Source: RH-AL1 sp965214415
GTDB taxonomy: Bacteria; Pseudomonadota; Alphaproteobacteria; Rhizobiales; Beijerinckiaceae
NCBI GenBank assembly: GCA_965214415.1
Contig: CBDCBQ010000003.1
Location: 930,001-994,000 of the forward strand
Length of the DNA stretch: 64,000 bases
Reading direction: 5' to 3'
This document shows positions 34,920 through 44,402 of this stretch, piece after piece (within the stretch, counting starts at the first letter, position 1; the number at the start of each line of letters is the position of its first letter). Made by a program: the position numbers and the translations under genes. The notes under the pieces are model-generated. The model saw only the letters and a list, made by a program, of their open reading frames with translations, searched no databases and had not been told where the DNA came from.

Positions 34920-35983
34920 GGCGCGAGATGCCCGCGAAACACGACACGCTCCGCGCCGACCGGCAGTAGCCTGCCAAGCACGACCGGCGCCTCGCCCTCC
35001 GCGCGCAGGCTTGTCGCGACGGCGTCGGCCGCCTCGGCCGCGACGACGACCACCATGCCGATCCCGCAATTGAAGGTGCGCAGCATCTCCGCCTCGGCGA
35101 CGTTGCCCGTGTGAGCGAGCCAGCCGAACACCGGCGGCATGGCGATCGCGGCGAGGTCGATCTCGGCGGCGACGCCGTCGGGCAGGACGCGCGGAATATT
35201 GTCGGGAAAGCCGCCACCGGTGATGTGCGCCAGCGCCTTGATGCCGGGCGTTCCCCTCAGCGTGGCGAGCAGCGGCTTCACGTAGATCCGCGTCGGCTCG
35301 AGCAGGGCGTCGCCGAGGTCGCGCTCGGGCGCGAAGGGCGCGGGATCCGTCCAGGCGAGCCGCGCGTCGGCGACGATGCGGCGGACCAGCGAATAGCCGT
35401 TCGAATGCACGCCGGAGGAGGGCAGGCCGAGGATCACGTCGCCCGGCCCGACGTCGGCACGCGGCAGCAGCGTGCCGCGTTCGGCCGCGCCGACGGCGAA
35501 GCCGGCGAGATCGTAGTCGCGCCCGGCATAGAGCCCCGGCATCTCCGCCGTCTCGCCGCCGATCAGCGCCGCGCCGGCCATGCGGCAGCCAGCCGCGATG
35601 CCCTCGACGACGCCAGCCCCGACGGCGGGCTCGAGCCGGCCCGTCGCGAAGTAGTCGAGGAAGAAGAGCGGCTCGGCGCCCTGGACGATGAGATCGTTGA
35701 CGCACATCGCGACGAGGTCGATGCCGATCGTCGCGTGACGGCCCGTCTCGATGGCGATCTTCACCTTGGAGCCGACGCCGTCGTTGGCGGCGACCAGGAT
35801 CGGGTCCACGAAGCCGGCGGCCTTCAGATCGAACAGGCCACCGAAGCCGCCGATCTCGGCATCCGCGCCCGGCCGACGCGTCGCCCGCACAAGCGGCTTG
35901 ATGCGCTCGACAAGCGCGTTGCCGGCATCGATGTCGACGCCGGCCTCCGCATAGGTGAGGCCGGGCTTTCGCGCCTGGCTCAT
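34916..35983 (-). CDS. purM: Phosphoribosylformylglycinamidine cyclo-ligase (AIR synthetase)
   Basis: 355 residues. TYAEAGVDIDAGNALVERIK, ANDGVGSKVKIA, FFLDYFATGRL, LIGGETAEMPGLY and HITGGGFPDNIPRVLP are AIR synthetase signatures. It precedes and is coupled to purN. Divergent from the AI-2E transporter gene, an arrangement common in Hyphomicrobiales. Confidence 0.97.
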   Translation of the reverse strand: MSQARKPGLTYAEAGVDIDAGNALVERIKPLVRATRRPGADAEIGGFGGLFDLKAAGFVDPILVAANDGVGSKVKIAIETGRHATIGIDLVAMCVNDLIVQGAEPLFFLDYFATGRLEPAVGAGVVEGIAAGCRMAGAALIGGETAEMPGLYAGRDYDLAGFAVGAAERGTLLPRADVGPGDVILGLPSSGVHSNGYSLVRRIVADARLAWTDPAPFAPERDLGDALLEPTRIYVKPLLATLRGTPGIKALAHITGGGFPDNIPRVLPDGVAAEIDLAAIAMPPVFGWLAHTGNVAEAEMLRTFNCGIGMVVVVAAEAADAVATSLRAEGEAPVVLGRLLPVGAERVVFRGHLAP

Positions 35984-36135
35984 CGCATCGCTCGCTGCAT
36001 GGTGAGCGCTCTAAGCGCCCCCGCCGCGAGGCGCAAGCGCGGGGATAGCGGGGTCGCGCCGCGCGCGAGCCCTGCGTGGCATTGACGCTGCACCGCGGCG
36101 CTGCCATCTCAAAGGGGTCGCGGCCGAACCACAGG

Positions 36136-37335
36136 ATGCTCATCGTGCGCAGACGCCTCGGCAACGGCTGGAAGGCCGGCTTCTGGATCGGCGCGTTCGC
36201 GATCGTCGTCGGCCTGCTGTGGCTGTTCAACGCGGTGTTGCTGCCGTTCGTGATGGCCGCGGTGCTCGGCTATCTGCTCGACCCACTCGCCAACAAGCTC
36301 GAGCGCATGGGACTCGCCCGGGTCTGGTCGACGACCATCATCCTCGTCGGCGCGATCGTCATCGTCGTGCTCACGCTGGTCCTGTTCACGCCGATGCTGA
36401 TCCGCCAGGTCACGGATTTCGCCAAGGCGCTGCCCGATCTCGTGCAGCGCGCGCAGGATCTGGGCGCCGCGGCGACCGCCTCGTTCACGCAGCATGGCTG
36501 GGGCTCGAAGCTTCTCGCCCGGTTCGGCTTGGACAACAGCGGCACGGCATCGGAGCTTCGCAGCTTCTCGAGCGACATCGTCAACAAGGCGGTGGCTTGG
36601 GGCGTGGCCTTCGGCAAGGGGCTTCTGTCGCGCAGTGCCGCGCTGCTCGACCTCATGTCGTTGATCATCGTGACGCCTGTCGTTGCGTTCTACATGCTGC
36701 TCGACTGGCGCAAGATGGTCGAGACGATCAACGGTCTCGTTCCGCCGCGCAACAGGAGCACCGTGCGCGCGATCGCTCACGACATCGACACCGCGCTGGC
36801 CGGCTTCCTGCGCGGGCAGTCGCTCGTCTGCCTGTTCCTCGCCGCGTGGTACGGCATCGGCCTCACCCTCATCGGCCTCAACTTCGGGCTGCTGATCGGC
36901 ATCGTCGGCGGCGTGCTCTCCTTCGTGCCGTATGTCGGCTCGCTGCTCGTCCTGGTCCTCGCGCTGCTCGTCGCCGTGGTACAGGGCTGGCCGAGCTGGC
37001 ATCTCGCGGCGTTCACGCTCGGCATCGTGATGGTCGGCCAGTTGCTCGAGGGGAACGTGCTCTCGCCCAAACTCGTCGGCGACCGGGTCGGGCTGCACCC
37101 GGTGTGGATCATGTTCGCGTTGCTCGCCTTCGGCAGTGTCTGGGGCTTCACCGGGCTCATCGTCGCCGTGCCGGTCGCCTCCGCGATCGGCGTGCTGTTG
37201 CGCTTCGCCACGCAGCGCTACCGCGAGGGGCCGATCTACACCGGCATCATCCCCGGCGAGCCGCAGGCGGCGTTTCCGCCGCAGGCGCCGCCGGAACCGC
37301 AGCGCGTCGCGCCCGAGCGGATTGCCGTCGGATGA
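36136..37335 (+). CDS. AI-2E family (PerM-like) membrane transporter
   Basis: About 399 residues from the ATG at 36136 (a GTG at 36076 gives 20 more, without a ribosome site). Eight predicted membrane helices with the family pattern: a helix pair at the start (LLWLFNAVLLPFVMAAVLGY), the cytoplasmic region with LLDWRKMVETINGLVPP, and the terminal GSVWGFTGLIVAVPVASAIG. AI-2E family members include TqsA-type exporters, Na+/H+ antiporters and proteins of unknown role. Its stop overlaps the hdaA start (ATGA). Confidence 0.88.
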   Translation: MLIVRRRLGNGWKAGFWIGAFAIVVGLLWLFNAVLLPFVMAAVLGYLLDPLANKLERMGLARVWSTTIILVGAIVIVVLTLVLFTPMLIRQVTDFAKALPDLVQRAQDLGAAATASFTQHGWGSKLLARFGLDNSGTASELRSFSSDIVNKAVAWGVAFGKGLLSRSAALLDLMSLIIVTPVVAFYMLLDWRKMVETINGLVPPRNRSTVRAIAHDIDTALAGFLRGQSLVCLFLAAWYGIGLTLIGLNFGLLIGIVGGVLSFVPYVGSLLVLVLALLVAVVQGWPSWHLAAFTLGIVMVGQLLEGNVLSPKLVGDRVGLHPVWIMFALLAFGSVWGFTGLIVAVPVASAIGVLLRFATQRYREGPIYTGIIPGEPQAAFPPQAPPEPQRVAPERIAVG

Positions 37336-38273
37336 CACGCGCCGGCCCGCGGACGACGCGGCAGATGGTGCTCGATCTCGCCCGCGCGCCATCGTTCGAT
37401 CCGGACGATTTCCTGGTCTCGGGCGCCAATGCCGAGGCGCATGCGCTGGTGACGCGCTGGCCGGATTGGCTGTCGCGCGTGCTGTTGCTGGTTGGCCCGC
37501 CGGGCTCCGGCAAGAGCCATCTCGGCGCGATCTGGGCCGGGCTCGCGCACGCGCCGACATGCCGGCCCGATGATCTCGAGGTGCACACCGCCGGCGCTCC
37601 CACGATCCTGCTGCTCGAGGACGTCGACCGACGAGACTATCGCGAGGCGGCGCTGTTCCATTGCCTCAATCTCGTCGAGGAGACGCGCGGCTGGCTGGTG
37701 ATCACCGCACGCGCGCCGCCGCTTTGTTGGGGGGTGCGAACGCCGGACCTGCTGTCGCGCCTGCGCCGCGCGCCGATCGCGTCGATAGGGCATCCGGACG
37801 CCGTTCTGATCCGCTCGGTCATGGTGAAGCTGTTCGCGGACCGACAAATTCGCATCGAGGCCGATGTGGTCGCCTACGCGGCGCTGCACTGCGAGCAATC
37901 GCTCGAGGCTGTCGCGGACTTCGTGGCCGCTGTCGACGAGGCGGCGCTCGCGGAAGGCCGGCGCATCACTCGGCCGCTCGCCGCGCAGACCCTCACCGGG
38001 CTGCCCTGCGGTCGAGACGAAAAAAAAAACCGCGCTCAAGGGGTGAGCGCGGACTTGATCTCAAGCTTTACGCTGACGCGTGGATCTCACGGGCCGACGT
38101 ATCGGATCGAGCGGCCGTGCGCGTCCGTGATCTTGTACCCGGTCGCGACCGGCTGGCCGGTGGCGGCCGAGCGGCCTTCCTGCACGGACGAGGTGGCGGC
38201 GGCAAACACCAGCGGGTTGCGGCGGGTCACGTCCATGGCGAGGAGTTCGTCCCGCGTCTTGGCCTTCAGGTGA
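37332..38273 (+). CDS. hdaA: DnaA-like AAA+ protein HdaA (regulatory inactivation of DnaA); 3' end abnormal
   Basis: Starts at an ATG overlapping the preceding stop (ATGA). RQMVLDLARAPSFDPDDFLV, the Walker A VGPPGSGKSHLGAIW, ILLLEDVDR and DLLSRLRRAP fit the DnaA-related Hda/HdaA group that promotes DnaA-ATP hydrolysis on the sliding clamp; the QLVLDL-type N terminus (RQMVLDL) is the clamp-binding motif. The conserved end is RRITRPLAAQ near residue 220. Beyond it a ten-A run at 38020-38029 puts the frame through the terminator of the convergent gene to 38273 (about 313 codons). With nine A it would stop at 38046, about 237 codons, the family length. Confidence 0.85.
   Translation: MTRAGPRTTRQMVLDLARAPSFDPDDFLVSGANAEAHALVTRWPDWLSRVLLLVGPPGSGKSHLGAIWAGLAHAPTCRPDDLEVHTAGAPTILLLEDVDRRDYREAALFHCLNLVEETRGWLVITARAPPLCWGVRTPDLLSRLRRAPIASIGHPDAVLIRSVMVKLFADRQIRIEADVVAYAALHCEQSLEAVADFVAAVDEAALAEGRRITRPLAAQTLTGLPCGRDEKKNRAQGVSADLISSFTLTRGSHGPTYRIERPCASVILYPVATGWPVAAERPSCTDEVAAANTSGLRRVTSMARSSSRVLAFR
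38020..38052 (-). terminator. Rho-independent terminator of the gene at 38087
   Basis: On the minus strand CCGCGCTCA-CCCCT-TGAGCGCGG (perfect nine-bp stem, 38030-38052) is followed by ten T (38020-38029). It lies inside the 3' end of hdaA read on the other strand. Confidence 0.93.
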
Positions 38274-38683
38274 TCCGCGTCGCCCAAGGCGACGAACTGG
38301 TCGGCGTCATGACGCGACTGCTGCGGACCATCGTAGATCTGGACGCCGGTCTTCATCATCACCGCGTCGCCCGTACGCAGCGTCTTGTCGCTCATGAGAT
38401 CCGTTGTTTTCTGAAGGAGCGGCGTCTTCGCGACAGTCGCGGCCGCCACGACGACCTTCTTCTTCACGTGGACGGTTCGCGTCGGACGGTAGCTGTTCAC
38501 GCCGGTCGGATCCTGCGGATAGCCGCTTTGCGCCGGCGCCTCGATAGGCTGCTGCGGCGCCATTCCACCACCGAAGAGCTGGTCGAAAAATCCAGCATGC
38601 GCGGTGGCCGGCGTCAGAGCGATGGCGGACATGGCAGCCAACGACAGAGCGGCGTGACGGCCGGAAGCGCGAATAAAAGACAT
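38087..38683 (-). CDS. Exported protein of unknown function
   Basis: 198 residues from an ATG preceded by GGGGGA. Signal peptide ends SAIALTPATAHAGFF; then a Pro/Gln-rich part, HVKKKVVVAAATVAKTPLLQ, MSDKTLRTGDAVMMKTGVQI and GQPVATGYKITDAHGRSIRY. The LRTGDAVMMKTGVQIYDG block looks like a short beta domain. No family recognised; periplasmic by its signal. Followed by a strong terminator. Confidence 0.65.
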   Translation of the reverse strand: MSFIRASGRHAALSLAAMSAIALTPATAHAGFFDQLFGGGMAPQQPIEAPAQSGYPQDPTGVNSYRPTRTVHVKKKVVVAAATVAKTPLLQKTTDLMSDKTLRTGDAVMMKTGVQIYDGPQQSRHDADQFVALGDADHLKAKTRDELLAMDVTRRNPLVFAAATSSVQEGRSAATGQPVATGYKITDAHGRSIRYVGP

Positions 38684-38756
38684 GATGTAATCCCCCGATT
38701 GGTAGCGCAACGCGGGGGACGGCAATTGGTTCAACTCATGGTCAGGCCGACGAAAC

Positions 38757-39629
38757 TCAAGCGTAGGCCGATGAAGAATGTTCCGCCGCGAGGAGGCGGT
38801 CGTATTCGGCCTTGACGGCGCCATTTCCATAAATCCGTTCGAGACGTCGCACCGTGAAGTGGCCGTAGGCGATCGACTGGAAATGCTCGGCGAAGGCGTA
38901 ATTCACCGCCGCGCCACCGGCGGCGCCGAGGATCGGGACGATCTGCGCGGCGATCTTCTCCGACACCACAAGCCCGAACCGCGCGCCGATCTGCGAGATC
39001 AGCCGAACCAGGATCGGTGCCCCCGCGTCGGCGCCGAGGCCTTGCGCCAGGACATACTTGCTTGCCTCCGAGACCGTCTTGGAGAGCATGCCGCGAACCG
39101 CGAAGTAGCCGCTGTCGGTGTAATTGTCGTCGCGATCATGCGCGCCGAGCGCGAACACCTCGATGCAGGCCAGCGCCACATCGGGCTCGGACAGATCCTC
39201 CCCCTCGTTGCGGGCGATATCGGCAATCGAGCGCAGGATGATGACGGTCGAGAGAGGCAGCTCGACCGGCAGGCTCGAAATACCGAACAAGCCGCCCGCC
39301 GCGCCGGACATGGCGGCCGCCGCCTTGTGCAGGCGCCGCGAATCGCGCGGCGGCGTCTTGGCCAGGCTCTTGACCGCGAAATCGAGCGCGGTCTCGATCG
39401 CCTTCTCGGCCGCGCGATTGACGACGCCCGTCACCATGCTCGGGATCATGTGGCCGAGCGTGCCGAGCTGGCGGCCGACCGTGTTGGCGATCCGCGTCGC
39501 GAAGTTCTGGTGTTCGAGCGCCTTCACCGCGCGCTCCAGCGCCGCGAGATCCTCGCCCTCCAGCACCGGGTGATCGATACGGACCATGTCGTTGCGCACC
39601 GCCGGGAGATTGGCTGTCGGCTCGCTCAT
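38757..39629 (-). CDS. EcsC family protein
   Basis: 290 residues from the ATG at 39629. Contains the EcsC pattern: AAAAMSGAAGGLFGISSLPVE followed by LPLSTVIILRSIADIARNEG and DVALACIEVFALG. C-terminally PILGAAGGAAVNYAFAEHFQ. EcsC proteins are membrane-associated, named after a gene of the Bacillus ecs transporter operon, and have no established function. A hydrophobic glycine-rich segment at about 105-125 suggests membrane association. Confidence 0.8.
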   Translation of the reverse strand: MSEPTANLPAVRNDMVRIDHPVLEGEDLAALERAVKALEHQNFATRIANTVGRQLGTLGHMIPSMVTGVVNRAAEKAIETALDFAVKSLAKTPPRDSRRLHKAAAAMSGAAGGLFGISSLPVELPLSTVIILRSIADIARNEGEDLSEPDVALACIEVFALGAHDRDDNYTDSGYFAVRGMLSKTVSEASKYVLAQGLGADAGAPILVRLISQIGARFGLVVSEKIAAQIVPILGAAGGAAVNYAFAEHFQSIAYGHFTVRRLERIYGNGAVKAEYDRLLAAEHSSSAYA

Positions 39630-39850
39630 CTGTGTCTCCGGACGGCTGGCGTCATGCGGCCGTGCTCGCATTGCCAACGGAGAACGGCCCGCTTGGTTCG
39701 TCAATTTAACCCTGCGCCAAGTAAAGCAGGCGCGGTTGCTGTGGAACGCGGCCCACCCGACTATTCTTTGTTTGACGTCCCAAACCTTTTGCGGGAGGGT
39801 CCGGCCGCAGCGCCGCGGCTCGGATCGCGCCGTTTCTGGAGGATCACCTC

Positions 39851-40396
39851 ATGCGTTTACTCATGCCAATCGGCGCCGCCGTCCTCGCCGCGGGCCTGGG
39901 TCTCGGCGCAAGCGCCGCCTCCGCCGCCAGCGCGATCCAGAAGGAATGCTCGCAGAAGTATCAGGCCGCGAAGGCGGCCAATACGCTGAACGGCATGAAG
40001 TACAAGGACTACTACAAGCAGTGCTCGGCGGCCGCCAAGGCGATGCCGGCTCCGGCGACGACGGCGGCGCCGACACCGGCCGCGGCGCCGGCCCCCGCGC
40101 CCGCTCCGGCGCCGATGCAGAAGGCCACGGCACCCGCGCCGGCCCCCGCCATGCCCATGCCGAAGACCGCCGCCAAGCCGATGGCGCCTGCCGCGGCGCC
40201 CGTCGCCGTCGGCAACGCGGTGTTCCCGGGCGCCATCTCGGCGCAGTTCGCCAGCGAATCGGCCGGCAAGGCGCGCATGCACACCTGTCTCGCGCAGTAC
40301 AATGCCAACAAGACCACCAACGGCAACGGCGGCCTGAGATGGATCGAGAAGGGCGGCGGCTACTACAGCGAGTGCAACAAGCACCTCAAGGGCTGA
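39851..40396 (+). CDS. Exported protein with PsiF-like cysteine repeats
   Basis: 181 residues, start preceded by GGAGGATCACCTC. A signal peptide ends at ASAASA. The mature part opens with IQKECSQKYQAAKAANTLNG followed by MKYKDYYKQC, then an Ala/Pro-rich linker (PAAAPAPAPAPAP) of about 60 residues. The C-terminal domain has ARMHTCLAQYNANKTTNGNG and ECNKHLKG. The two Cys-containing helical segments around a flexible linker resemble PsiF-type repeats. Probably periplasmic; function unknown. Confidence 0.65.
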   Translation: MRLLMPIGAAVLAAGLGLGASAASAASAIQKECSQKYQAAKAANTLNGMKYKDYYKQCSAAAKAMPAPATTAAPTPAAAPAPAPAPAPMQKATAPAPAPAMPMPKTAAKPMAPAAAPVAVGNAVFPGAISAQFASESAGKARMHTCLAQYNANKTTNGNGGLRWIEKGGGYYSECNKHLKG

Positions 40397-40427
40397 GGCT
40401 CGGCGCGCCACGCGTGCTGATGCCGGG

Positions 40428-40991
40428 TCACAGGTACGCGAGCGCGGCGCCGATCGTCCCGACAAGGCCGAGCGCCACGGCGGTATAGTACGGCCAACGT
40501 CGGCCGCGCATGACGATGGCGATCGTCGCGATCGCGATCGAGATGTGCAGGAACGTCGACGAGACCGTCAGCACCTGATGGCGACGCTCGTGCACCCTGC
40601 TGGCCGCGTTGGCCGCCGCCACCTCGACTTCCAGCGCCTCGGCGCGCGTCTGCGTGTCATGCGACTGGCTCTCGTAATCCTTGGCCTTGCGCGCGTAGAC
40701 GTCATGTTGCGTGGCGTTCGCATCGCCGGCGATGTCGTACATCGTCTTCTTCAGACTCTGACGCGCGAAGACGCCCCAGGTGTCCGTCGCCTTGTTCTGG
40801 ACGACGGCGGCGGTGGTTTTCTCGCCGATCGTGTCGGCGGTCTCGAGGGTTTCGAGCGAGCCGACCGCCGCCGACAGGACGGCCAACGTCGCGATCGTGA
40901 TCGAGACCTTCGCCAAGAAATGGTCGCCGCTGTGGGCGACGTGCCGCGCATGCTCGGCATGCTCGAAATCCTCGGTCGGCGCTTCGCTCAT
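40428..40991 (-). CDS. DUF4337-family membrane protein
   Basis: 187 residues. After an acidic start (EHAEHARHVAHSGDHFLAKV) there is a membrane helix (SITIATLAVLSAAVGSLETL), a soluble charged middle (KKTMYDIAGDANATQHDVYA) and two C-terminal helices (TFLHISIAIATIAIVMRGRR and YYTAVALGLVGTIGAALAYL). This matches DUF4337 proteins, which have no known role. The start is one of two nearby ATGs; 40991 has GGGGATGGGG just upstream. Confidence 0.75.
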   Translation of the reverse strand: MSEAPTEDFEHAEHARHVAHSGDHFLAKVSITIATLAVLSAAVGSLETLETADTIGEKTTAAVVQNKATDTWGVFARQSLKKTMYDIAGDANATQHDVYARKAKDYESQSHDTQTRAEALEVEVAAANAASRVHERRHQVLTVSSTFLHISIAIATIAIVMRGRRWPYYTAVALGLVGTIGAALAYL

Positions 40992-41130
40992 CCCCATCCC
41001 CCGTGTTCGCGCGCTTCGTGTTTGATCTCGTCGGCGACGGCGCTCGACGCCAGATGGACACCGTAGCGAGGCCCGACCTATAAGCGGCATGACGTCGGCG
41101 CCGCCGCGTCCGTGCACGAGAAGTCTCGCA

Positions 41131-41844
41131 ATGACGGTGTCCGCTCCTCTCGCAGATCTCACGGATTCGCAAGCGCGGCGCCGCACGATGGTCGACTGCC
41201 AGATCCGCACTTTCGACGTGACCGACCAGCGGCTCATCGCGCGCGTGCTGGCGGTCCCGCGCGAACGTTTCGTGCCCGACGAGGTGCGTGACCTCGCCTA
41301 TTCCGACATCGGCTTCACGATCGAGCCGACGATCGCGGGCGGCACCGCGCGCTACCTGCTGCCGCCGCTCATCCTGGTACGGCTGATCCAAGGCGGCCGC
41401 GTCAGGGCCACGGATCGCGTGCTCGACGTCGCCTGCGGCGGCGGCTACTCGACCGCGATCCTCGCCGGCATCGCCGCCGAGGTCCATGCGCTCGAGTCCG
41501 ACGCCTCGTTGTGCGCCGATCTGAGTGAGCGCCTGGAGGCCTTCGGGCTCGGCGGCACGGCCACGCATCAAGGCGACCTCGCGGAAGGATATGCGGCCGG
41601 CGGACCGTTCGACGTCATACTGATCAACGGTACGATCGAGACCAACTTCGACGCGCTTCTCGCGCAGCTGGCGAATGGCGGTCGCCTCCTCGCCATCATG
41701 CGCGGCGACGACGACCCGACGGGGCGCGCCGCGAAGGCGTTCTGCTTCGAGAAGCGCGGTGACGATGTCGGCAGGCGCTACCTGTTCGACGCCTCGGCAC
41801 CCGTGCTGCCCGCGTTCCGGACGGCGCCGAGCTTCGTCTTCTGA
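41131..41844 (+). CDS. Protein-L-isoaspartate O-methyltransferase-like protein
   Basis: 237 residues. MVDCQIRTFDVTDQRLIARV, VPRERFVPDEVRDLAYSDIG and an AdoMet-binding DRVLDVACGGGYSTAILAGI are typical of PCMT-like methyltransferases. The usual VGTGSGY is altered to ACGGGYS, and the active-site-type Ser/Thr in the PCMT helix is changed, so repair activity is uncertain. Genes of this type sit before tolC in many alphaproteobacteria, which is seen here 156 bases upstream. Confidence 0.85.
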   Translation: MTVSAPLADLTDSQARRRTMVDCQIRTFDVTDQRLIARVLAVPRERFVPDEVRDLAYSDIGFTIEPTIAGGTARYLLPPLILVRLIQGGRVRATDRVLDVACGGGYSTAILAGIAAEVHALESDASLCADLSERLEAFGLGGTATHQGDLAEGYAAGGPFDVILINGTIETNFDALLAQLANGGRLLAIMRGDDDPTGRAAKAFCFEKRGDDVGRRYLFDASAPVLPAFRTAPSFVF

Positions 41845-41999
41845 CACGGCCGTCGACGCGCCGCCGACAAGCCTATCACGTCACGGCGATGTGATGCCAT
41901 CCCCGTGCATGACAACCTTGCGCGAGCCTGTCGCATTTTTGCGCCACTGACTTGTTTTCGAGGCGCAAGCGATGTCGCATCGGTTCATGCGTCGAGAAA

Positions 42000-43511
42000 A
42001 TGGCTATGTTCGCTGCCATGAGAAGCGTGTTCGATGGCGTCGTACCCAAGGGTTCTGTACCTGGTGCGGGACGCGAGGCCGCTCTCGTCCCGCACCATGC
42101 GGGACGGGCGATCCAACGGCGGAGCTGTGGTCTCTTGCGTGGTGCGTGCGCGACCAGTGCCTTGATGATGACGGTGCTCGGGCTCGGCGCGCCGGACCCC
42201 GCGCACGCGGAGACGATCTCGGGTGCGCTCTCGCGCGCCTACATGGGCAACCCCGATCTCAATCAGCAGCGCGCGTCGACGCGCGCCTCGGACGAGAACG
42301 TGTCGAAGGCGAATGGTGGCTACCGCCCACAGGTCGCGGGCACGGCGTCGTTCGGCTACGCCAACACGGACGGCATAATCTTCGGCAATAGGATCAAGTC
42401 GAACACGGTGCCGAACGCGGCCGGGTTCACGGTCACCGAGACCATCTTCAACGGCAACCGCACGACGAACACGGTGCGCCAGGCCGAATCGCAGGTCTTT
42501 CAGTCGCGCGAGACGACCCGCAACACCGAGCAGAACACGCTGCAGAACGGCGCGACCGCGTACATGAACGTGCTGCGCGACACGGCGATTCTCGAGCTCA
42601 ACAAGAACAACATCACGGTGCTCGAGGAGCAGCTGCGCCAGACCCGCGACCGATTCAACGTCGGCGAGGTCACGCGCACCGACGTCGCGCAGTCCGAGTC
42701 GAGCCTCGCGACCGCCCGCTCGCAGTATTTCACCGCGCAGGCCAATCTCGAGACGAGCATCGCCAATTACCGCCAGATCATCGGCGTCGAGCCGCGTCGT
42801 CTCGAGGCCGCACGCCCGATCGACCGGCTGCTGCCGCCGAGCCTGGAGCAGGCGATTCGCGTCGCCCTGGCCGAGCATCCGTCGGTCCAGGCCGCCTTCC
42901 ACAATGTCGATGCGGCGGCGCTGCAGGTGCAGATCGCCGAAGGCGCGCTCTACCCGACGCTCAACGTCGCCGGTGGCGTCCAGCAGTCGAACGCGCAATC
43001 CGGACTGCCCAGCTACAGCTCGTTCCAGGCGACGGTGCTCGCGCAATTCTCGGTGCCACTCTACCAGGGCGGCGAGGAATACGCGACGATCCGCCAGGCC
43101 AAGGAGCTGCTTGCGCAGGCGCGGCTGCAGGCCGATCTCCAGCGCGACGAGATCCGCGCCAACCTCGTCTCGACCTGGGGCCAGCTCGAGACCGCCAAGG
43201 CCGTCATCCGCTCGTCCGAGGCCGCGGTGAAGGCGTCCGAGATCGCGCTCGACGGCGTCCGCGAGGAGGCCAAGGTCGGCCAGCGCACCACGCTCGACGT
43301 GTTGATGGCGCAGCAGACTTTGCTGCAATCGCGCGTCAGCCTCGTCTCGGCGCAGCGCGACCGTGTCGTCGCGAGCTACGCGGTCGACGCGGCGACGGGA
43401 CGGCTCTCGGCGCCCAACCTCGGGCTCGCCGTGATCGAGTACGACCCGACGGTGCACTTCGATCAGGTCAAGGACAAGTGGATCGGTCTGCGCACGCCGG
43501 ACGGCCGCTAG
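42000..43511 (+). CDS. tolC: TolC-family outer-membrane efflux protein
   Basis: About 503 residues. The signal region ends near LGLGAPDPAHAE, followed by TISGALSRAYMGNPDLNQQR and two outer-membrane efflux (OEP) repeats with SKANGGYRPQVAGTASFGYA, RFNVGEVTRTDVAQSESSLA and later EAKVGQRTTLDVLMAQQTLL, the twin VG(E/Q)xT(R/T)xDV motifs of TolC. It forms the trimeric outer-membrane channel for type I secretion and RND/MFS efflux. Starts at 42000, 42006 and 42018 are possible; the first has GAG four bases upstream. Confidence 0.92.
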   Translation: MAMFAAMRSVFDGVVPKGSVPGAGREAALVPHHAGRAIQRRSCGLLRGACATSALMMTVLGLGAPDPAHAETISGALSRAYMGNPDLNQQRASTRASDENVSKANGGYRPQVAGTASFGYANTDGIIFGNRIKSNTVPNAAGFTVTETIFNGNRTTNTVRQAESQVFQSRETTRNTEQNTLQNGATAYMNVLRDTAILELNKNNITVLEEQLRQTRDRFNVGEVTRTDVAQSESSLATARSQYFTAQANLETSIANYRQIIGVEPRRLEAARPIDRLLPPSLEQAIRVALAEHPSVQAAFHNVDAAALQVQIAEGALYPTLNVAGGVQQSNAQSGLPSYSSFQATVLAQFSVPLYQGGEEYATIRQAKELLAQARLQADLQRDEIRANLVSTWGQLETAKAVIRSSEAAVKASEIALDGVREEAKVGQRTTLDVLMAQQTLLQSRVSLVSAQRDRVVASYAVDAATGRLSAPNLGLAVIEYDPTVHFDQVKDKWIGLRTPDGR

Positions 43512-43673
43512 CCGCGCGACGGCGCGAGCGTCCACAGGAGCGCCGAGAAGCCGCCTTGCCGCCCGGGCGATCCGCGCTCTAGATTGGCGGCTGTGCTCCT
43601 ATTCGACGAGCGGCGTCGAAGTCGAGCTTGTGGCGTCGCGTTCGTCGGCGCCGCGTGGAAAGCGTCCGAGGCC

Positions 43674-44315
43674 ATGAACGCAGTCAATCCCATGCAGTCC
43701 GCGGCCATGCCAGGAGCCGAGCCATCGATGGAGGACATCCTCGCCTCGATCCGGCGCATCATCGCCGATGACCAATCGATGCCGCGCCTTCTGGGTGAGG
43801 ATCACCAGCCCGTCGTCGGTGCGCTATCCGAAACGCCGGCGTCGACCGAGCCCGTGGTTCCCGACAGCGGCGGAGAGCATCACGCGGAGGCCGTGGCCGC
43901 GCCAGAACACGCCCACGCCGATCTCGCGGCGCTCTTGTCGTCGGCCCCACCGCCGCTCGCCACGGATCACGACACGTCGTCCGAGTCGCCGATGCTCCTC
44001 GTGCCACCCGAGCCGGCCGCCGTCCATGTGGCCGTTGCCCCCGAACCGAATGACGAGGATGCCATGTCGGGCCCAGACACCGAATTCGGCGCCACGCGCG
44101 ACTCCCTGTTTTCGCCGACGACCGATCATTCGATCACGGCGGCCTTCAACACCTTGGCGGTGAGTCGGATCGCCGATAATTCCGAGGAGCTGATGACGCT
44201 CGCTCGCGAGATGATCCGGCCGCTGCTGCGGACCTGGATCGACGACAATGTCCCGGGCATGGTCGAGCGCCTGGTCAAGGCCGAGATCGAGCGGATGACC
44301 CGCGGCGGCCGCTAG
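43674..44315 (+). CDS. popZ: PopZ-like polar organising protein (DUF2497)
   Basis: 213 residues from an ATG after GAGG. The N terminus has the PopZ helix EPSMEDILASIRRIIADD, a long acidic, Pro-rich middle (about 40-140), and the C-terminal multimerisation helices MTLAREMIRPLLRTWIDDNV and PGMVERLVKAEIERM. PopZ makes a polar network that binds ParB and cell-cycle proteins. The tolC-popZ-valS order is conserved in this group, supporting the call. Confidence 0.92.
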   Translation: MNAVNPMQSAAMPGAEPSMEDILASIRRIIADDQSMPRLLGEDHQPVVGALSETPASTEPVVPDSGGEHHAEAVAAPEHAHADLAALLSSAPPPLATDHDTSSESPMLLVPPEPAAVHVAVAPEPNDEDAMSGPDTEFGATRDSLFSPTTDHSITAAFNTLAVSRIADNSEELMTLAREMIRPLLRTWIDDNVPGMVERLVKAEIERMTRGGR

Positions 44316-44402
44316 CGCGCCAATGGTGCCGCGTTGACAGGCCGGGACGCGTCCGCTTTCTAGCGGCGCCTCCCTCGCCACCTCAGATCGCCCATCGGAC
44401 GC

